A stretch of 64,000 nt of DNA, taken from positions 30,418,967 to 30,482,966 of the forward strand of contig OY821744.1 in NCBI GenBank assembly GCA_963682055.1. The letters are read 5' to 3'. A model generated the notes under the pieces. That model worked only from the letters and a program-made list of their open reading frames with translations. It was not told the origin of the DNA and made no database searches. Positions 22,904 through 35,654 of this stretch are shown piece by piece; positions within the stretch are counted from its first letter, which is position 1, and the number at the start of each line of letters is the position of its first letter. The DNA is from Primula veris (taxonomy: Eukaryota > Streptophyta > Magnoliopsida > Ericales > Primulaceae). A program made the position numbers and the translations under genes.

Positions 22904-25900
22904 TTATGCCATTGAAGTTGGATCCTCGGATGGAGCATCACCAACTGATTTCTCATCTGTGACCTTAATTTTCTTCGGATCTGCATATAAATTAGGGAGT
23001 ACTACTTTAGCACAGTATAACTATGTGTACAGCAAGATATGATAATATAATATTTATCCAGATAATACCAGGGGATTGAGGACTTTCAGGGTCGTTTAAA
23101 GCTAACTTAAGGTCTGCAAAACAAATTACATAAGCCGTAGTTAGCCTAAAGGCTTCAACTGTTACAGACTAGAGTCGGACTTAATTTTATTATCCAACTG
23201 TTGTATAGGGGAATAACTTAAGGCAAATAAGCTGGAACTTTTAGATTGAGAAAAAAAAATTGATTCATCAAAGCTTGAATCTAGCATTTTCAGGCCAAAG
23301 ACCAGTAAAACTCAGCTTTTAAGCTAATCAACCTAATGCAGTCTAGTTGTTGAACAAACGGAAAAAGCTGAACTTAAAAACTAAAATAAGAGAAGACATA
23401 ATAGTATTAACGAAGACGAAGTTTCATAACACTCAATAAATTAGAAACAAAAATTTATCCTTACCTAGGAACTGGTGTGGTGAATTCACATTTTCCCCAA
23501 TAACAGGAGGCATCTATCAAAACAAGATGTAATTAATTAGTATTCATTCTGAACATTTTGATACAAAGTGATTGAAGTTTTTTCGTACTGGCGAAATAAA
23601 CATACTACAATCGGAAAAGGTATATAAGGTTGTACATTTTCAGTGCCAAGACACTAGGAAATTGAAATTGAAATTGAATTTAACAGTAGAATTATGTTTG
23701 TAATAAACAAAATCTAACAGGCTTGTAAAACACATACATCATATTCTTCAAATTTACAATCATCGACCATGACGATGTTGCATGTACTTTTTGGGTCTGG
23801 TTGGAGGAAATGTTGTGCTTGCCACCACGTCAATTCTAGTTCCTGCGAGTTTGAGATAAACTAAAACTCGTCAGAATTCACTCAGATCTAAATTTTATTC
23901 AAGTTTAAGTACAACATTAAATAGAAAAAAAGGACAAGTAAATGACTTGACCTCATCAACAACTGAGGTTTTCTTGAACCCTATGACAAGCTGATTTGGA
24001 CGAATTACACCAAACATTACTGCAGAAATACGAAAAGATATATTTAACCGTACCCATTCACTAGAAAGAATAAGAAACAATGTGAAAGAGGTTAACTAAG
24101 TTCTCTATCAAACATCTGAATGATTATAATACAATACATAATAGACGAACAAAAACAACTTATATGATTTTTCTGATTCTCTAATATTCATTATATTTGT
24201 AACATCATTATGTCAACAGAAAATGAAAAGAATCAATAAAGGAAAACCCCTGGATATCAAACAAAGATTGTTAATATCTCATTAGTAAATAATGTGAAGA
24301 AAAGTACCAGTATCCTGGATTTGTAACCCCGATTCTTTTATGTACCCTTGTACATTTTCAAATACGTACATGCGGCCACCATTGTTGTTCCAAAACCTTA
24401 ACTGGAAATTCCATTTTTTCCCGTTGGAATCAATGACATTCAAATTAAAGCCTGTTGATTCCGTTAAATACGGAAAATAAGTCTGCATCGAGTTTTCATG
24501 AAACACAAGTATTAGGATTAAGGGGAGATATTCAAGAAGGGGAAATAATTAAGGACAAGGGACTTAAGTACATTAGAATTGATTATTACTAAACCTTCAA
24601 CAAGAAACACATATATGGATGTTTCAACTCTAAAGGTACTAGATATGTACACTGTTATAATCATAGTAAAAGGTTGTTCATTTAATCAAATACGGAATAT
24701 ACGCCTGTGAATTTTCAAATATTTAACATTATAAAGGGAGAGATTGAAAGACAGAGAAGGTAACATACCACAGCGCAAACCTTGGGTATGACCAACCTGC
24801 CAACTTTACTAACATCGCTCGCCGATAAGACCTTTTCGAACAAAGGATCAACCTTTGTTTTTAATCTTTTTAAAAAATTAAGGTAAAAACCTATAAATAC
24901 CAAACTAATTGATAAAGGAACACTAACTAACCCTTCCACAAGTGTATATTAAATTCAACACCAAATAAAGATAATTGTGTTCTATAAAACCACTCTGATT
25001 CAGAATCACAACATGAACTTGTATGTATTTAGAATTACAACTGGAAAAGGTGTGGGTGACACAAAAACTTAGGACACCTAGAAACGAAAAAGGAATCTAG
25101 AAAAATCTAAACATACTAATTGAGCAACAATAGATTGAGAATAGGCTTAGAAATCTCTTGTAATCGACATCACTCGGGTACATTAATATGAAGATATTTC
25201 CCCATTTTAACTATGAAAGCTATATGTATCTGCAGAATGAGATTTTTGAAAAAAAAATTGGACGGTAAACTTGTTTCTATTAGTAGTTTAGGGACCCATA
25301 CTACCACAACTTTCCAAATTTCAAAGCTGGAATCCAACAAACACGGAATACTAAAAACAGACTTAAGGGAAAAACAAGATCGAGAAAAAGGATACTCTGC
25401 AAATATTTGTTGCAGTTCTATATCAGAAACCTTTATTTTGTGTTTGGCAAGTAAGTGAGAGTTTTGAGCTTGTTCAACAATTCGAGCAGTTTCTTCTTGG
25501 GTCAATACCCCTGTCGGAAAGCTAGAAGTGCACTTCTGTGAATCTACACTCCCGTTGTTGACAAGAGCGGTATTGCTCAATTTGTTAGCGGTATTAATAA
25601 AATTGCTGTTTGATGAAATCTGCACAATTAAAATTGGAACATATGTTCCTGAAATTTATAAATAAAACCTAGCAGAATAAATTTAAAAGAGAAAGAATAA
25701 AAAAAAACTGGTTATTTTGACGAACACACTTCCTGAATGGAAAGACCAATGTATCCAAAACCCTCATATTGTTATACTTATTCATTGCCCCCCTTTTTTT
25801 TTAGTAATTTAGTAGCATGGTGACTTTGCCATGGAGAAGTTTTTTATATTTCCCTAAAAAGGTAATACGAGATGAAAAAATTGACTAACCATTTAAGAAA

Positions 25901-28629
25901 AAGGCATATATATATTACCAAAAAAACATACAGTACATATGCAGTTATCAGGAGTACTATTAAATCATTACTACATTAGGTAACTTGAAATAACAGATAA
26001 TTTTTTCAAGAAAAATCATAGAACACTTCAGAAGTTAGCATAGCTCCAAATGAAAACATCTAATGTTCTTATGACCTATATAAGTTTTAAGCAGCACTAA
26101 AAGTCAGATGAATTACAAATTATTATTACCAGGCCGTGATCTTGGGAACTTACATTTTTGCCCTTGTCAAGGGAGGTATTAGCCTCATTGACAGCACTAT
26201 AAGAGGGTTGTGAACGATTTGTGCTTGATCTGATCTCACTACTATCAACCGTTACCTGCACGGTTATATATAATTCGAGAAAGAAAAATCAGTATCTAAC
26301 ACATGTATAGGCTGCCTCTAATGGAATACGAATAATTCATTTCCCAATTGGAAAGAACAATGAAGCTAATAGCCACTTATCTTTCATAATTAAGATCTTA
26401 GACACATATATTCTTCGATGTCGTCATTTTCTTTTTTGATTTGCCTCAAACCATAATGACAATACATTGGGAATTAATATATGTTAAGTAAAACGTTGTG
26501 TGTAATGACTGTTAATGTTTCAACATGAATCGACTAGATAACTAAGAATACTCCAAAAAACATATGAAATTTATATGTAATTACCGGACATGTGAACTTT
26601 ATCTCCTCTAAAAAAAGGTAGTAAAACATCATGAAATAAGAAAGGAATTTGTCCAGAATATGCATTTAATGGAAATTTCATATATTATTATCGTCTTCAA
26701 TTTTAACACAAAATAGAACCCAAATCTTATTCTAAGCTGTAATTACCAGAACACGTTGACCTACATCTCTATTTTCGCATGTCTTGCACCATACACCACC
26801 AAAGTCAAGGCAGTCATATAAGTGCCTCGAAGCTATACATCCACAATGAAGAGGCTGCCAAGTCACAATCAACAATTGAGATAAAATCGGAAAAAAAAAT
26901 GTTCTTAAACAAGGGAGAAATTCTTGTAATTTGCTAACCTTTCCACATATTCTGCAAGTCCTCCAACCAGTTTCTTCCGTGTGAAACCTTTCACAATATT
27001 GTGAACTTTCGTAAGCAGAACTGCAAATTACAGAATAGACCATTACGAAAAAAAATATAAATGACCAAGGAAAACATAAATCTGCACTTACAAGGAAAGA
27101 ATTTTATTAAACATGTTATAAGGTGAATCTAAATGACAGTCCGTAGCTTCTTTTATTCCCCCAAAGGCAATCAAATCTCAGTTGCATGAATCATAATCCA
27201 CAACTTTCTTTAATATGTAGAGGTTTATTATTTCCAGTTAAAGTCATTTAGTTTTGTAATGAGTGATGAATCAAAGTCCTTATCCACTTACAGTAGTTTT
27301 TCTCTAAAATGTACCAACAATCAGTTGTAAGCTGCTTATACATTAGGCAAACTTATGCAGAACTTTTTGCCAAAAATATGCATAACTTGACTTGGCATTT
27401 AGTTAAATGAAAGATTTGAAGGCTTAATCACAACCGTGCTTATATTACCAAATGCGCTGAAATAGAAACACGGACAAACAACAGATTAGGAGGTGCAGTA
27501 CTTTAAGCATTTCACTTATAGAGAGTTACTGAAAATAAAACAGTCTAATCTTGTCGTTGTCCGGGATCCTTTTTCTAGACAAACTCTAAGAAAATCCATG
27601 TTCTAAAAAAACATAAATTGTTATCTTGACAAGTGATGGCGAGATACAAACATAATAAACAAACACAATCGTACATCGAGAAATGACAGGCAGAACCCGT
27701 TACAAACATAGATAATATCAAAATATTTAAGTCAATTAATTTGGCGTTATACACACGCAATCTCACTTCGAGAACTACATGCATAAACCGTCAACTGTAA
27801 AAAAATATTTTAGTCAATTAATTTGGCGTTATACACACAAGCAGTCTAACTTCGAAACATCATACATAAACCGTTATTAAGTGCAAAAAAAATATTTTAG
27901 TCAATTAATTTAGCGTTATACACACGCAATCTAACTTAGAGAACTACATGCGTCAACCGTTATTAACTAACTGCCAAAAAAATATAAAATCGTAAGTAAG
28001 ATGTGACAAGGCACGAAAAAAGTTCAAAAAACACAACATTCATGTTTGTGGCAGTTAATCAGGTGATCACCCAATTCTTTGTAAATTGTTTAGAAGAAAG
28101 TTACTTTTTTCTATTGTTTTGGCTTCAACAATCACTTCATAGACTGTGTATAAAATCAAAATGTTAAACACAGGATCTAAACCTGTCTTTGATTTAATTT
28201 TCTGAATAAGTAAACATACATGTACATAACGTTGGGTTAGATAAACCTAGTGATAAGTGGGATATACGTTAATCAAGTACTAAATCTACTATAATGGTAA
28301 CCATAACTACATGAAATTAGATACAAAGAAAATAAATCTAAATTTAAATCTATAGATGCACACAAAAAGGTATAAAACACAGTACCAAGATATAGGTACA
28401 CCTAGAAATCTGATACACTATATCTAAATAAGGAAATTCAAATTTCAAAAATCAAATAAGCTAAAACAGGGTTACAAAAATCAGAATTAGGGAATAAAAA
28501 AAATCAAAAAAAGTACCCGCATGTGAAACAAAGTCGAGCGAAAGCACCGCTCTTCAAACCCCAACCGGTCATCCACCGATGAGTCTCGGTACAGTGGCAC
28601 TTAAGATTCATGCACATGATCATATCCAT
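22904..28629 (-). CDS. VAL/HSI2-like B3 repressor, copy B (short form)
   Basis: Twelve coding exons joined in phase give 422 aa: 28517-28629, 26939-27020, 26747-26854, 26130-26255, 25396-25619, 24769-24865, 24308-24482, 23952-24019, 23738-23842, 23465-23513, 23069-23113, 22904-22980. The domains match copy A: PHD-like (CMNLKCHC, CERFHTEETGWRTC, HCGCIASRH), B3 (LFEKVLSASD to LVIGFKK), LELTWWQAQ, EAR-like tail and PKKIKV; again no CW finger. Differences: it starts four codons later because the aligned codon is TTG, with an upstream in-frame TGA; exon 4 differs strongly in sequence but keeps its length; exon 11 has two extra codons that make LKLALNDP, a full LxLxL EAR motif. All exons are intact, so both copies look functional. 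The product is a nuclear repressor by family. Confidence 0.85.
27728..27975. repeat. Intron 1 minisatellite, about three units (copy B)
   Basis: Three units of about 84 bp share TTTGGCGTTATACACAC and CATAAACCGTTATTAA-like ends. The array sits in the same intron position as the two-unit array of copy A. Confidence 0.7.
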
Positions 28630-29964
28630 ATTTCTCTTCAAGCTAGCTAGTCAACTGTAATTCAAAAACCAAGTAAAAAATAAAACAAAAACAATCTCAG
28701 AAATATCAATATTGTTAATGAAAATAGACAAAGATTTGTTTAGAGATAAAGAGATGTGTATGTACATAGATATGAAGGAATAGGGTTTTGGAGATAAAGA
28801 GAGTGGAGGCGCTATAGAAGAGTTTTAAAGAGAAAAGGAGAGTTTATGCATGGATGAAGCCAAATAATAACAACTAGCATTAAAATGCATGCATCTATTA
28901 ACTTTTATTTTGTTTTTACTCTCACTTTTTAGACAAGTAATCGAGTTACTTTATTTCGTGTCTATACAAATATTGTTGGATATTGAGATTTGTTGTATTA
29001 GTATTAAACGTTATGGTTGGTAGTCGAGTTTGAATTGTAATGGCATCTTCAAAATGTCTTTTAAAGTTAAACCATAAGAAAATTATACTTTTAGAGTCAC
29101 ATATTGGATAATTTTTTAGTCCTATTTATAAATGTATCGGTACTCAAACTTCTAAATATATTGGCATTTGAAATAAATTCATTAATATAGAATTATTGTT
29201 TGAAGGTTTAATTCCTATCTTTACGTCTATATTCTTGTTAAAGATGTGTGGATTCTTATGAAAGAAAATCATTAGTTGATCAGAAATTCAGAATGATTTA
29301 CTATATATTGAATGGAGAAAATAGTGCATATTTAAGTTAATCTAACAACAGTTTACTTTTATTGTTAAAATTTAACGACACTCACTTTACTATCAGTTTA
29401 GCAACAAACAATTTGATGGTAAACTGACATTTTTTTTGTAGTGTTTAATACATTCAACAACTGATGTATGCAATCAATATATATAAACTAATACTTAGCT
29501 TTAAAAAAATGTAAATTAATTAGTTTTTGTAAGGTGTATTTATTATTGTGTTCTTTTGAATGTTATAGTATATAGAACCAAACCGGAAACAAAATTTGGT
29601 AGCCATTCATACGAGTACAATATAATAATTTTAAAAATGTAAAATAAATTTTACGGCTCCATAGAAAAAAACACATGTGAAAGTATGTGAAAGAAGTCAT
29701 CTCAAATATAAACATAGGAGAAACTAAATAACAAATATGCTAAAATCATTTCAAATTTAATAGTAGAATAGTTTATTATAGTTAAAACTAAATAGACCAG
29801 TGTAGTATCTAAGGACAAGCAAATGACCAATGTGCAATTTAAAAGTCACTTTAGTGTATATGTGGTCTCTTATAACTCACGAAAATTAAGAAGATCACTG
29901 AAAATTTGAGATGCGCTCTTATGGCTTTACTTTCTTGTACGTTAATGAAAAAATATCTTTTTAG

Positions 29965-31516
29965 TTCGAATTTTCTCCGAACCGGTTTGCAGAGAATCCT
30001 CTGTTAGGACTGATTTGATTTATGTAATGATACCACTGCGATGAAGATGATTTTAGCTTTATGTTTGTATCATATCTCTAATAATATTGTGTAATAAGTG
30101 TAATATTAATAATAGGTCTAAGGCCAGAATAAATCTGAGTCGTTAAATTAGTTAATGATGGTTCTTGCGGTGGTTAGATAGATAGGTTAGATGATGAGTT
30201 ATCAGTGGTTAAGAATATAGCAGTTTAGTAACCGTTAAATAGTTATTTTAATTTCAAATTCTTGTAGTTGGTATATAAACTGCAGAATGTAACAATTCTG
30301 TAAAATAAGAAATATAATATCAAGTTTGTTTCTATTTTCTATCAATCACTTTGATTGAATTAAGATTTCCTAACCGGAATTTATCTGAAACCATTACAAT
30401 TTAAGACTTAAATACACCTATTATTATTGAGTGTTGTTATGCCCAATTAAAAATCTTATCAAAAAATATTACCTGTCGTGACGCACTAGATGGACCAATT
30501 ATGGATTAAATAAAAATATAATTTCAATATCAAAACAAAAATTATTGGTACACTCGGTAAGATTTTTGGGTAAGTTTTTTAGATTGTTATATCATTTCTT
30601 ATTATTATTTACCATAATGTTAGAAGTTGGGTTAAGTTTATCTTCAATTCTAATTTATTGGGTTAATTACATTCTATTTTTTTAGTTACTATGTTTAACC
30701 ATAATAATCTTGGATATAAACAAACAAAAATCATACCACAATTTCTAATAATAATTTGATCATAACCATGAAAAAAATTCCCGATACATATTGGTTATTT
30801 TTAGTATAAATAACTATGACAAGTAATTAGTTACAGATTCAAATTTAATTTTTTCCAAAATAAAAAAATAAAGCATAAAAAGAGTCATGTAAATTATAGT
30901 TCACATGTCCAAAAAAATAAAATTATTCAATAAAGTTTAAAAACAACGTGTCATATTTATTATAAATAACCATGACACGTAATTAGTTTAGAGATTCAAA
31001 TTTAATTTTTTGCAAAATAAAAAAATAAAAAATAAAGCACAAAAAGATCTAGAGTCATGTAAATTATAGTTCACATGTCCAAACAAACAAAATTAATTAT
31101 TCCTTCTTGTTATAATTTATTAGCATTGAAACAAAACAAACAAGAAGGAGAAGCTTAATTTCGTAGTTCAAATTTAATACATGAACTAAATCAAATTTTT
31201 ATATTGAATCTGCAACTTATGTTACATCAAAGTTTTCCAGGATATTAGTACGAAGGATTATGGCCAAATCATAGTACGTACATAGCGTGTAATTATGACT
31301 TTTATTTGTTACTATCCAAAGTTAACTACGTTAAACATAGAAACTAAAGTTAACCTATGGTTAAAAATTGAAGATAAACTTAACTCAACTTCTAATATTA
31401 TGCTAAAATAATATATCATTCTATGTATTAATTTAAGTATTATAACCCATGGTAGACGGACATGTGTCATGTATGGATGATTCCTCTCCAAACCGGTTCG
31501 GAGAAAATTCGAACTC
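29965..31516. mobile_element. Long inverted-repeat element, interrupted
   Basis: The outer ends are inverted copies: TTCTCCGAACCGGTTTGCAG at left (29972) and its reverse-complement counterpart at 31482-31516. Inner arms 30578-30710 and 31318-31422 are also inverted copies, sharing TTAAGTTTATCTTCAATT. The left arm carries about 500 extra bases that look like a solo LTR. Between the arms is a separate direct repeat: GACACGTAATTAGTTTAGAG-type sequence near 30820-30920 and 30970-31085. No transposase was seen. Confidence 0.6.
30003..30420 (+). repeat. Possible Ty1/copia solo LTR
   Basis: The insert starts TGTTAGGACTG, has a TATATAAAC box near 30272 and an AT-rich region after it, all typical of a copia LTR read on the plus strand. 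It interrupts the left arm of the inverted-repeat element. The right end and target-site duplication were not found. Confidence 0.4.
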
Positions 31517-33119
31517 TTAATCACGATGGGTCAACTGAATAACAAAGTTTGAAAAACATTTTGTTGAGCAGCTATCATCCGGATATTCGATCTATCGACA
31601 CGGCATGTTGTACAAGGCGTGTTGTAGTTTTTGAAATAGAAGACACCCTTATTCTTAAAATCACTATGTCACGAAATGGTTGTAACGCTCCAAAACCTTT
31701 CCCACGGTATCACCACCGCAGTAGACGGATGGAATGGGGACATTCCACCACATCTAGGATTTCACGATATAGAACCATGAATGCAAAAGGCATCATTAAA
31801 GGTGTTGGACTCAATACAAAGAAAATACAAGCTAACGTTGATAGATGTTTTTGATATGTTAATTGTTAATGTATTACGATGTTCAAAGATTTTAAAAGAT
31901 ACTCATCAAGTCAATGAACTGAGGAAATACTCATCAAGATACCTCCCTTGTTTTTTCTTTTTTTTTTTAATACAATACTACCAAATTAATTAACCATGCT
32001 GGCTTGGACGAACCTTATATAGTTTACCATTAAAATATCTCATGATAAAAATGAGTAACTCTTTATAAATCACAGATTTGATCATTATTTAGTCAATGTG
32101 GGATAATATACTCTAATATTATTCAACTCTACAATGCTAGATTGCTTACCATGTTAATCATCAATATTTGTCATGATTTATTATTAATTAGAGTCGAGTT
32201 ACGAATTTAAGTAGAGCGCAACATATTGTCTGCCATGATCAAAGTCATCGTTTCTACGGGGAATGTTTTAACTTAAAGTTTCTTGAAGCAATCAAAATAT
32301 AAATAAGATTGTGTTCGAACAATACCTAGCAACACGAGAATCTACTCGAAAGGTGAGAGAAATACGCTTTTGGAAGTCTTAGGTCAATAAATATATGCAA
32401 CCATGAAGCAAGCTAGGAGAAGAATACGCTAAGCTTATAACAACAAACCAAAACTTCTTTTTAAGAGTTTTGAGTTGACTTATATGTAACCAAATGAGAC
32501 GTCGCGTTCAATGATACTTGTGAGTTTTTCTCACCACTTCAACTAATTCTAAAAAATAAATAAATATATTTAATTTCCTAGGGTTTGATATTACGTACAT
32601 AAAACATGATACCTTCATGATATAATCCATTCCGCTCTGCTCAGGAGCCATAATTTATTTATAATTCAAATAAAGAGGAAAAGAGGGGGGACCAGAAATG
32701 GTTTATATGGGGGTGTCAAAATTTACATAAACTATTAAATTAAGTGAAATAAAAAAATAAGAGGTATTAAATCATCGTTTTTAATATGTTTTAGTGAAAT
32801 ACATGGTAAAAAATGAAGAAAATCATAATTTTCGGAAAAGAGTTAACATAACCATGCATGCATACCTCATCGTACGAACAGCCTTTTTCAGACCCGAGAG
32901 ACAAAGCTACTTTTATTTTTCTTCAAATATCAACAACATATAGCTACAATCTGCTAGATTGTATAAGATTTGCTCAGAAAACCTTTTGAATACTATGCTA
33001 AAACGATTGCTGTACATTTTGACTTTTGGATAATCGATTAGTATTATGTAGATAAGTACATTGTAATTTTGCATATCGTTCAAATTTGTTTAAAAACGAA
33101 TTGTAGATAAATATCTCCA

Positions 33120-33290
33120 AAAAATATGTGGGTTGAATAAAGCCCATACTGGACCCTTAGCCCAACAATATAACCCATGATAAGATAATACAAATGGGAT
33201 TTTAGTACTTTTTCAAAAATAAAACCCTAGCCGTCACATAGACGCTTATAAATACCAGTTAAATATTATTTATCTTTTCAATAATTTTCT
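33120..33290 (+). promoter_or_regulatory. Orphan promoter-like block (site II, telo-box, TATA)
   Basis: Within 170 bp there are two GCCCA motifs (AAGCCCATA, TAGCCCAAC), a telo-box AAACCCTA near 33223 and a TATAAATA near 33248. In plants this combination is typical of promoters of ribosomal-protein and snoRNA genes. No coding frame or clear C/D-box RNA follows, so it may drive a non-coding RNA or be a relic. Confidence 0.35.
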
Positions 33291-34860
33291 GCATCAAAAC
33301 TTAGCATTCCACCATAGTTTTAGTAGTTTTACTCTATTTTCATAATTCTATATCGTTTTATGTTTTGAATATTAAGGTTTACTTTATTTTCATAATTCTA
33401 TATTGTTTTATCCGTCTACAATTAAGCCGATGCTCTGGATAAAAATAATGAAGGAAGCATGGTTATGTAAACGGAAATTAAAATAGGTTTCCATGTCTGC
33501 CACCAATGATCAAACTCTTGATTTGGGGGCCTGGATATGACCAATATTTTGTTTTTTAAAATTTCATCAATTTTATTTTTTTTGAGTTTTTTCTCATATT
33601 TTTGCTGAAATTATCATAATTCAATTTTTATTTCTACTTTCAGTTAGATTTGCCATCTATCCGTGTTGTTAGTTTGTTATATTACACTAAAATTATTATA
33701 TTCATAAAAAATGTCAATGGTATTTGTTTTAATATAATGTAGTTTTAGAGTTGCATTGTTATTAAGTAAATTTCATTTTATTTTGTATTGAAAGGTAACT
33801 TTTCATCAAATTTTTCAAGCTTCAACACCTGTATTTAACGATTTTAAGTTGTGTACAAACTGGTTAATGACTTGGTAAACTAATTAAATGAAAAGTAAGT
33901 GATTGTTTGGTATGATTATTAGTGTTTAAAGAAAAATGATTGTATTGACTAATTGCTAGCGAAACTATTGACATTACAAAGCCCAAAAGTGGACAAGTTT
34001 ATAATAAGAAAAAGTTAATTTAATCTAAAAATAAATAAAGAGTGCATACCTTAGATAAATTAATCGAATCCTTTATATGGTTGGGAGGGATGATCTTTCT
34101 ATCTCCTAGACTTAATTAATGCACTCTATAGTGTTTAATGACTAATGTAATTGTGATAGTGATGGGAAAAACGTAAAAACTTGTATTCTTTAATGGCGGA
34201 TTGAGTAACATTTTCAAATAAAACCCTAATCTTCATTAAAATATGAAATGAACATAATACTTTCATTCCATAAATCTATATAGAGTAAAATCTTTTCTAA
34301 TATATCATCAGTATCTTTGCAATGTCACATTGACATTCTTAAAATGTTTGATCGGGCTTGTTTTGGCTTGTGACGAGTCTAAAGAAATAACTTTAATCTC
34401 GGCGTGACATATCACAAGAGTTCGGACTCGTGATTATTAGACTTGTTAAACCCATCTTGGCTACCCACTACTGTATAAACGAAAAGATTCAGAGTAACCA
34501 TTGCACAATCTCAACCATCAGTGTAAAAAATAACTATTTTCATATTAATTTAATCAAATGGCACCAGCTGAACATATAATTGATCAAACTCATCTAGTTT
34601 GTTAGACGAGCCATATGTTTTTGTCAGACTCATTTGTTAATATAAGAGGACGAGTCGAACATTTAACGAACCAGACACAAACTAGTTCACGAACATCTCG
34701 TCAGCTTAACATCCCTATTTAGAAGAATGTCTGGGATAATGATATCTACAATATTCTCACATTTATTGTCACACTAATCACGTAACAAATCCTATCTGGC
34801 ATGGACCAAAACAATTTTTCACCAAACATGTTCAAGTATTAACGAGTTTGTTATAATTAC

Positions 34861-35069
34861 GGGTATGTTTGGTAACATATTTTTTCGTCCATAATCAGAT
34901 TTTTAAAAATCTGTTTTAAGAATTCACTGAAAAGCTAGATTTAAAAATCTGCATTTTTTAGATTTTTCAGCCTAATTTAACCTGAAAAATCTTGACTTGC
35001 CAAACACACCTAGATTTTTAAATTCTAAAATCCAAAAATACACTAAAAAAATATGTACCAAACGGACCC
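34861..35069. mobile_element. MITE with TTTGGTA-type inverted ends
   Basis: Ends are GGGTATGTTTGGTAACATAT and, inverted, GGGTCCGTTTGGTACATAT. The interior has several inverted AGATTTTTAAA-like motifs. Target-site duplication not resolved. It lies about 600 bp past the stop of the NET4 gene. Confidence 0.55.
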
Positions 35070-35654
35070 TATGTTTCGGCTACTAAAAGATTCACTTCTG
35101 AATCTTAAAAGAAAACGAAAACAAACAAATGCAACCGAATCAAAGTACTGATCTCAGATTACGAACAATAGTAGAGTGATTCAAATATGTAGGGTAGGCT
35201 GAACTGCCAATCTTTTGCTGAAGTATCAAACTTACTCCGAGCTTAAGTGAAAATTCGAAACGATTTATCTGAATGAGAAAAGTCTTTCACTCAGGTTACG
35301 AACAATAGTAGAGTGATTCAAACAAGTATGCTCTATAATTTTGAACTTCAATATATAAGAAAAGCTGCAAAGCAGATTCAAAACATTATTGGCTCTTAAA
35401 AGTTAAAACAACTGCAACCCATAGTCCCATACCACACAAAGTCTTAACTTTCACTCGCAAGCCACCAAGCCATAAGAAAATTCCTTACACAACTTCAGTT
35501 GCATTTCATTCATTTACATAGCATATTGCAGAGGCTAAGTTCCCAATCACTTCCTCAAAGCAAAAAAGAAGGGGAAAAAAAGAGGAAAAATGTCACCTGA
35601 TAATATGTAATTCAACTTACAGCACAAGGAAAAACTTCTGATGAAAAAATATAA

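Larger units (their letters stand above)
21472..29999. repeat. Segmental duplication, copy B (with VAL-like gene B)
   Basis: Homologous to about 4829-12360. It differs by an insertion of about 960 bp at about 21605-22570 and by an expanded intron minisatellite, and its distal flank breaks near 30000 at the start of an LTR-like insert. Confidence 0.85.
31517..35150. other. Non-coding interval with repeats
   Basis: No supported gene; a 101-aa frame at 31549-31854 has no recognisable domain. About 33120-33290 holds a promoter-like set of motifs (listed separately). About 34590-34735 is rich in alternating ACGAG/CTCGT-type motifs and ends AACATCCCTA, like one end of a hAT-like MITE. A MITE lies at 34861-35069. 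Confidence 0.5.

Noticed and set aside
31549..31993. Two overlapping frames of 101 and 70 aa as a gene
   Set aside because: No domain, no paralogue in the window, no convincing promoter or splice context; composition fits chance.
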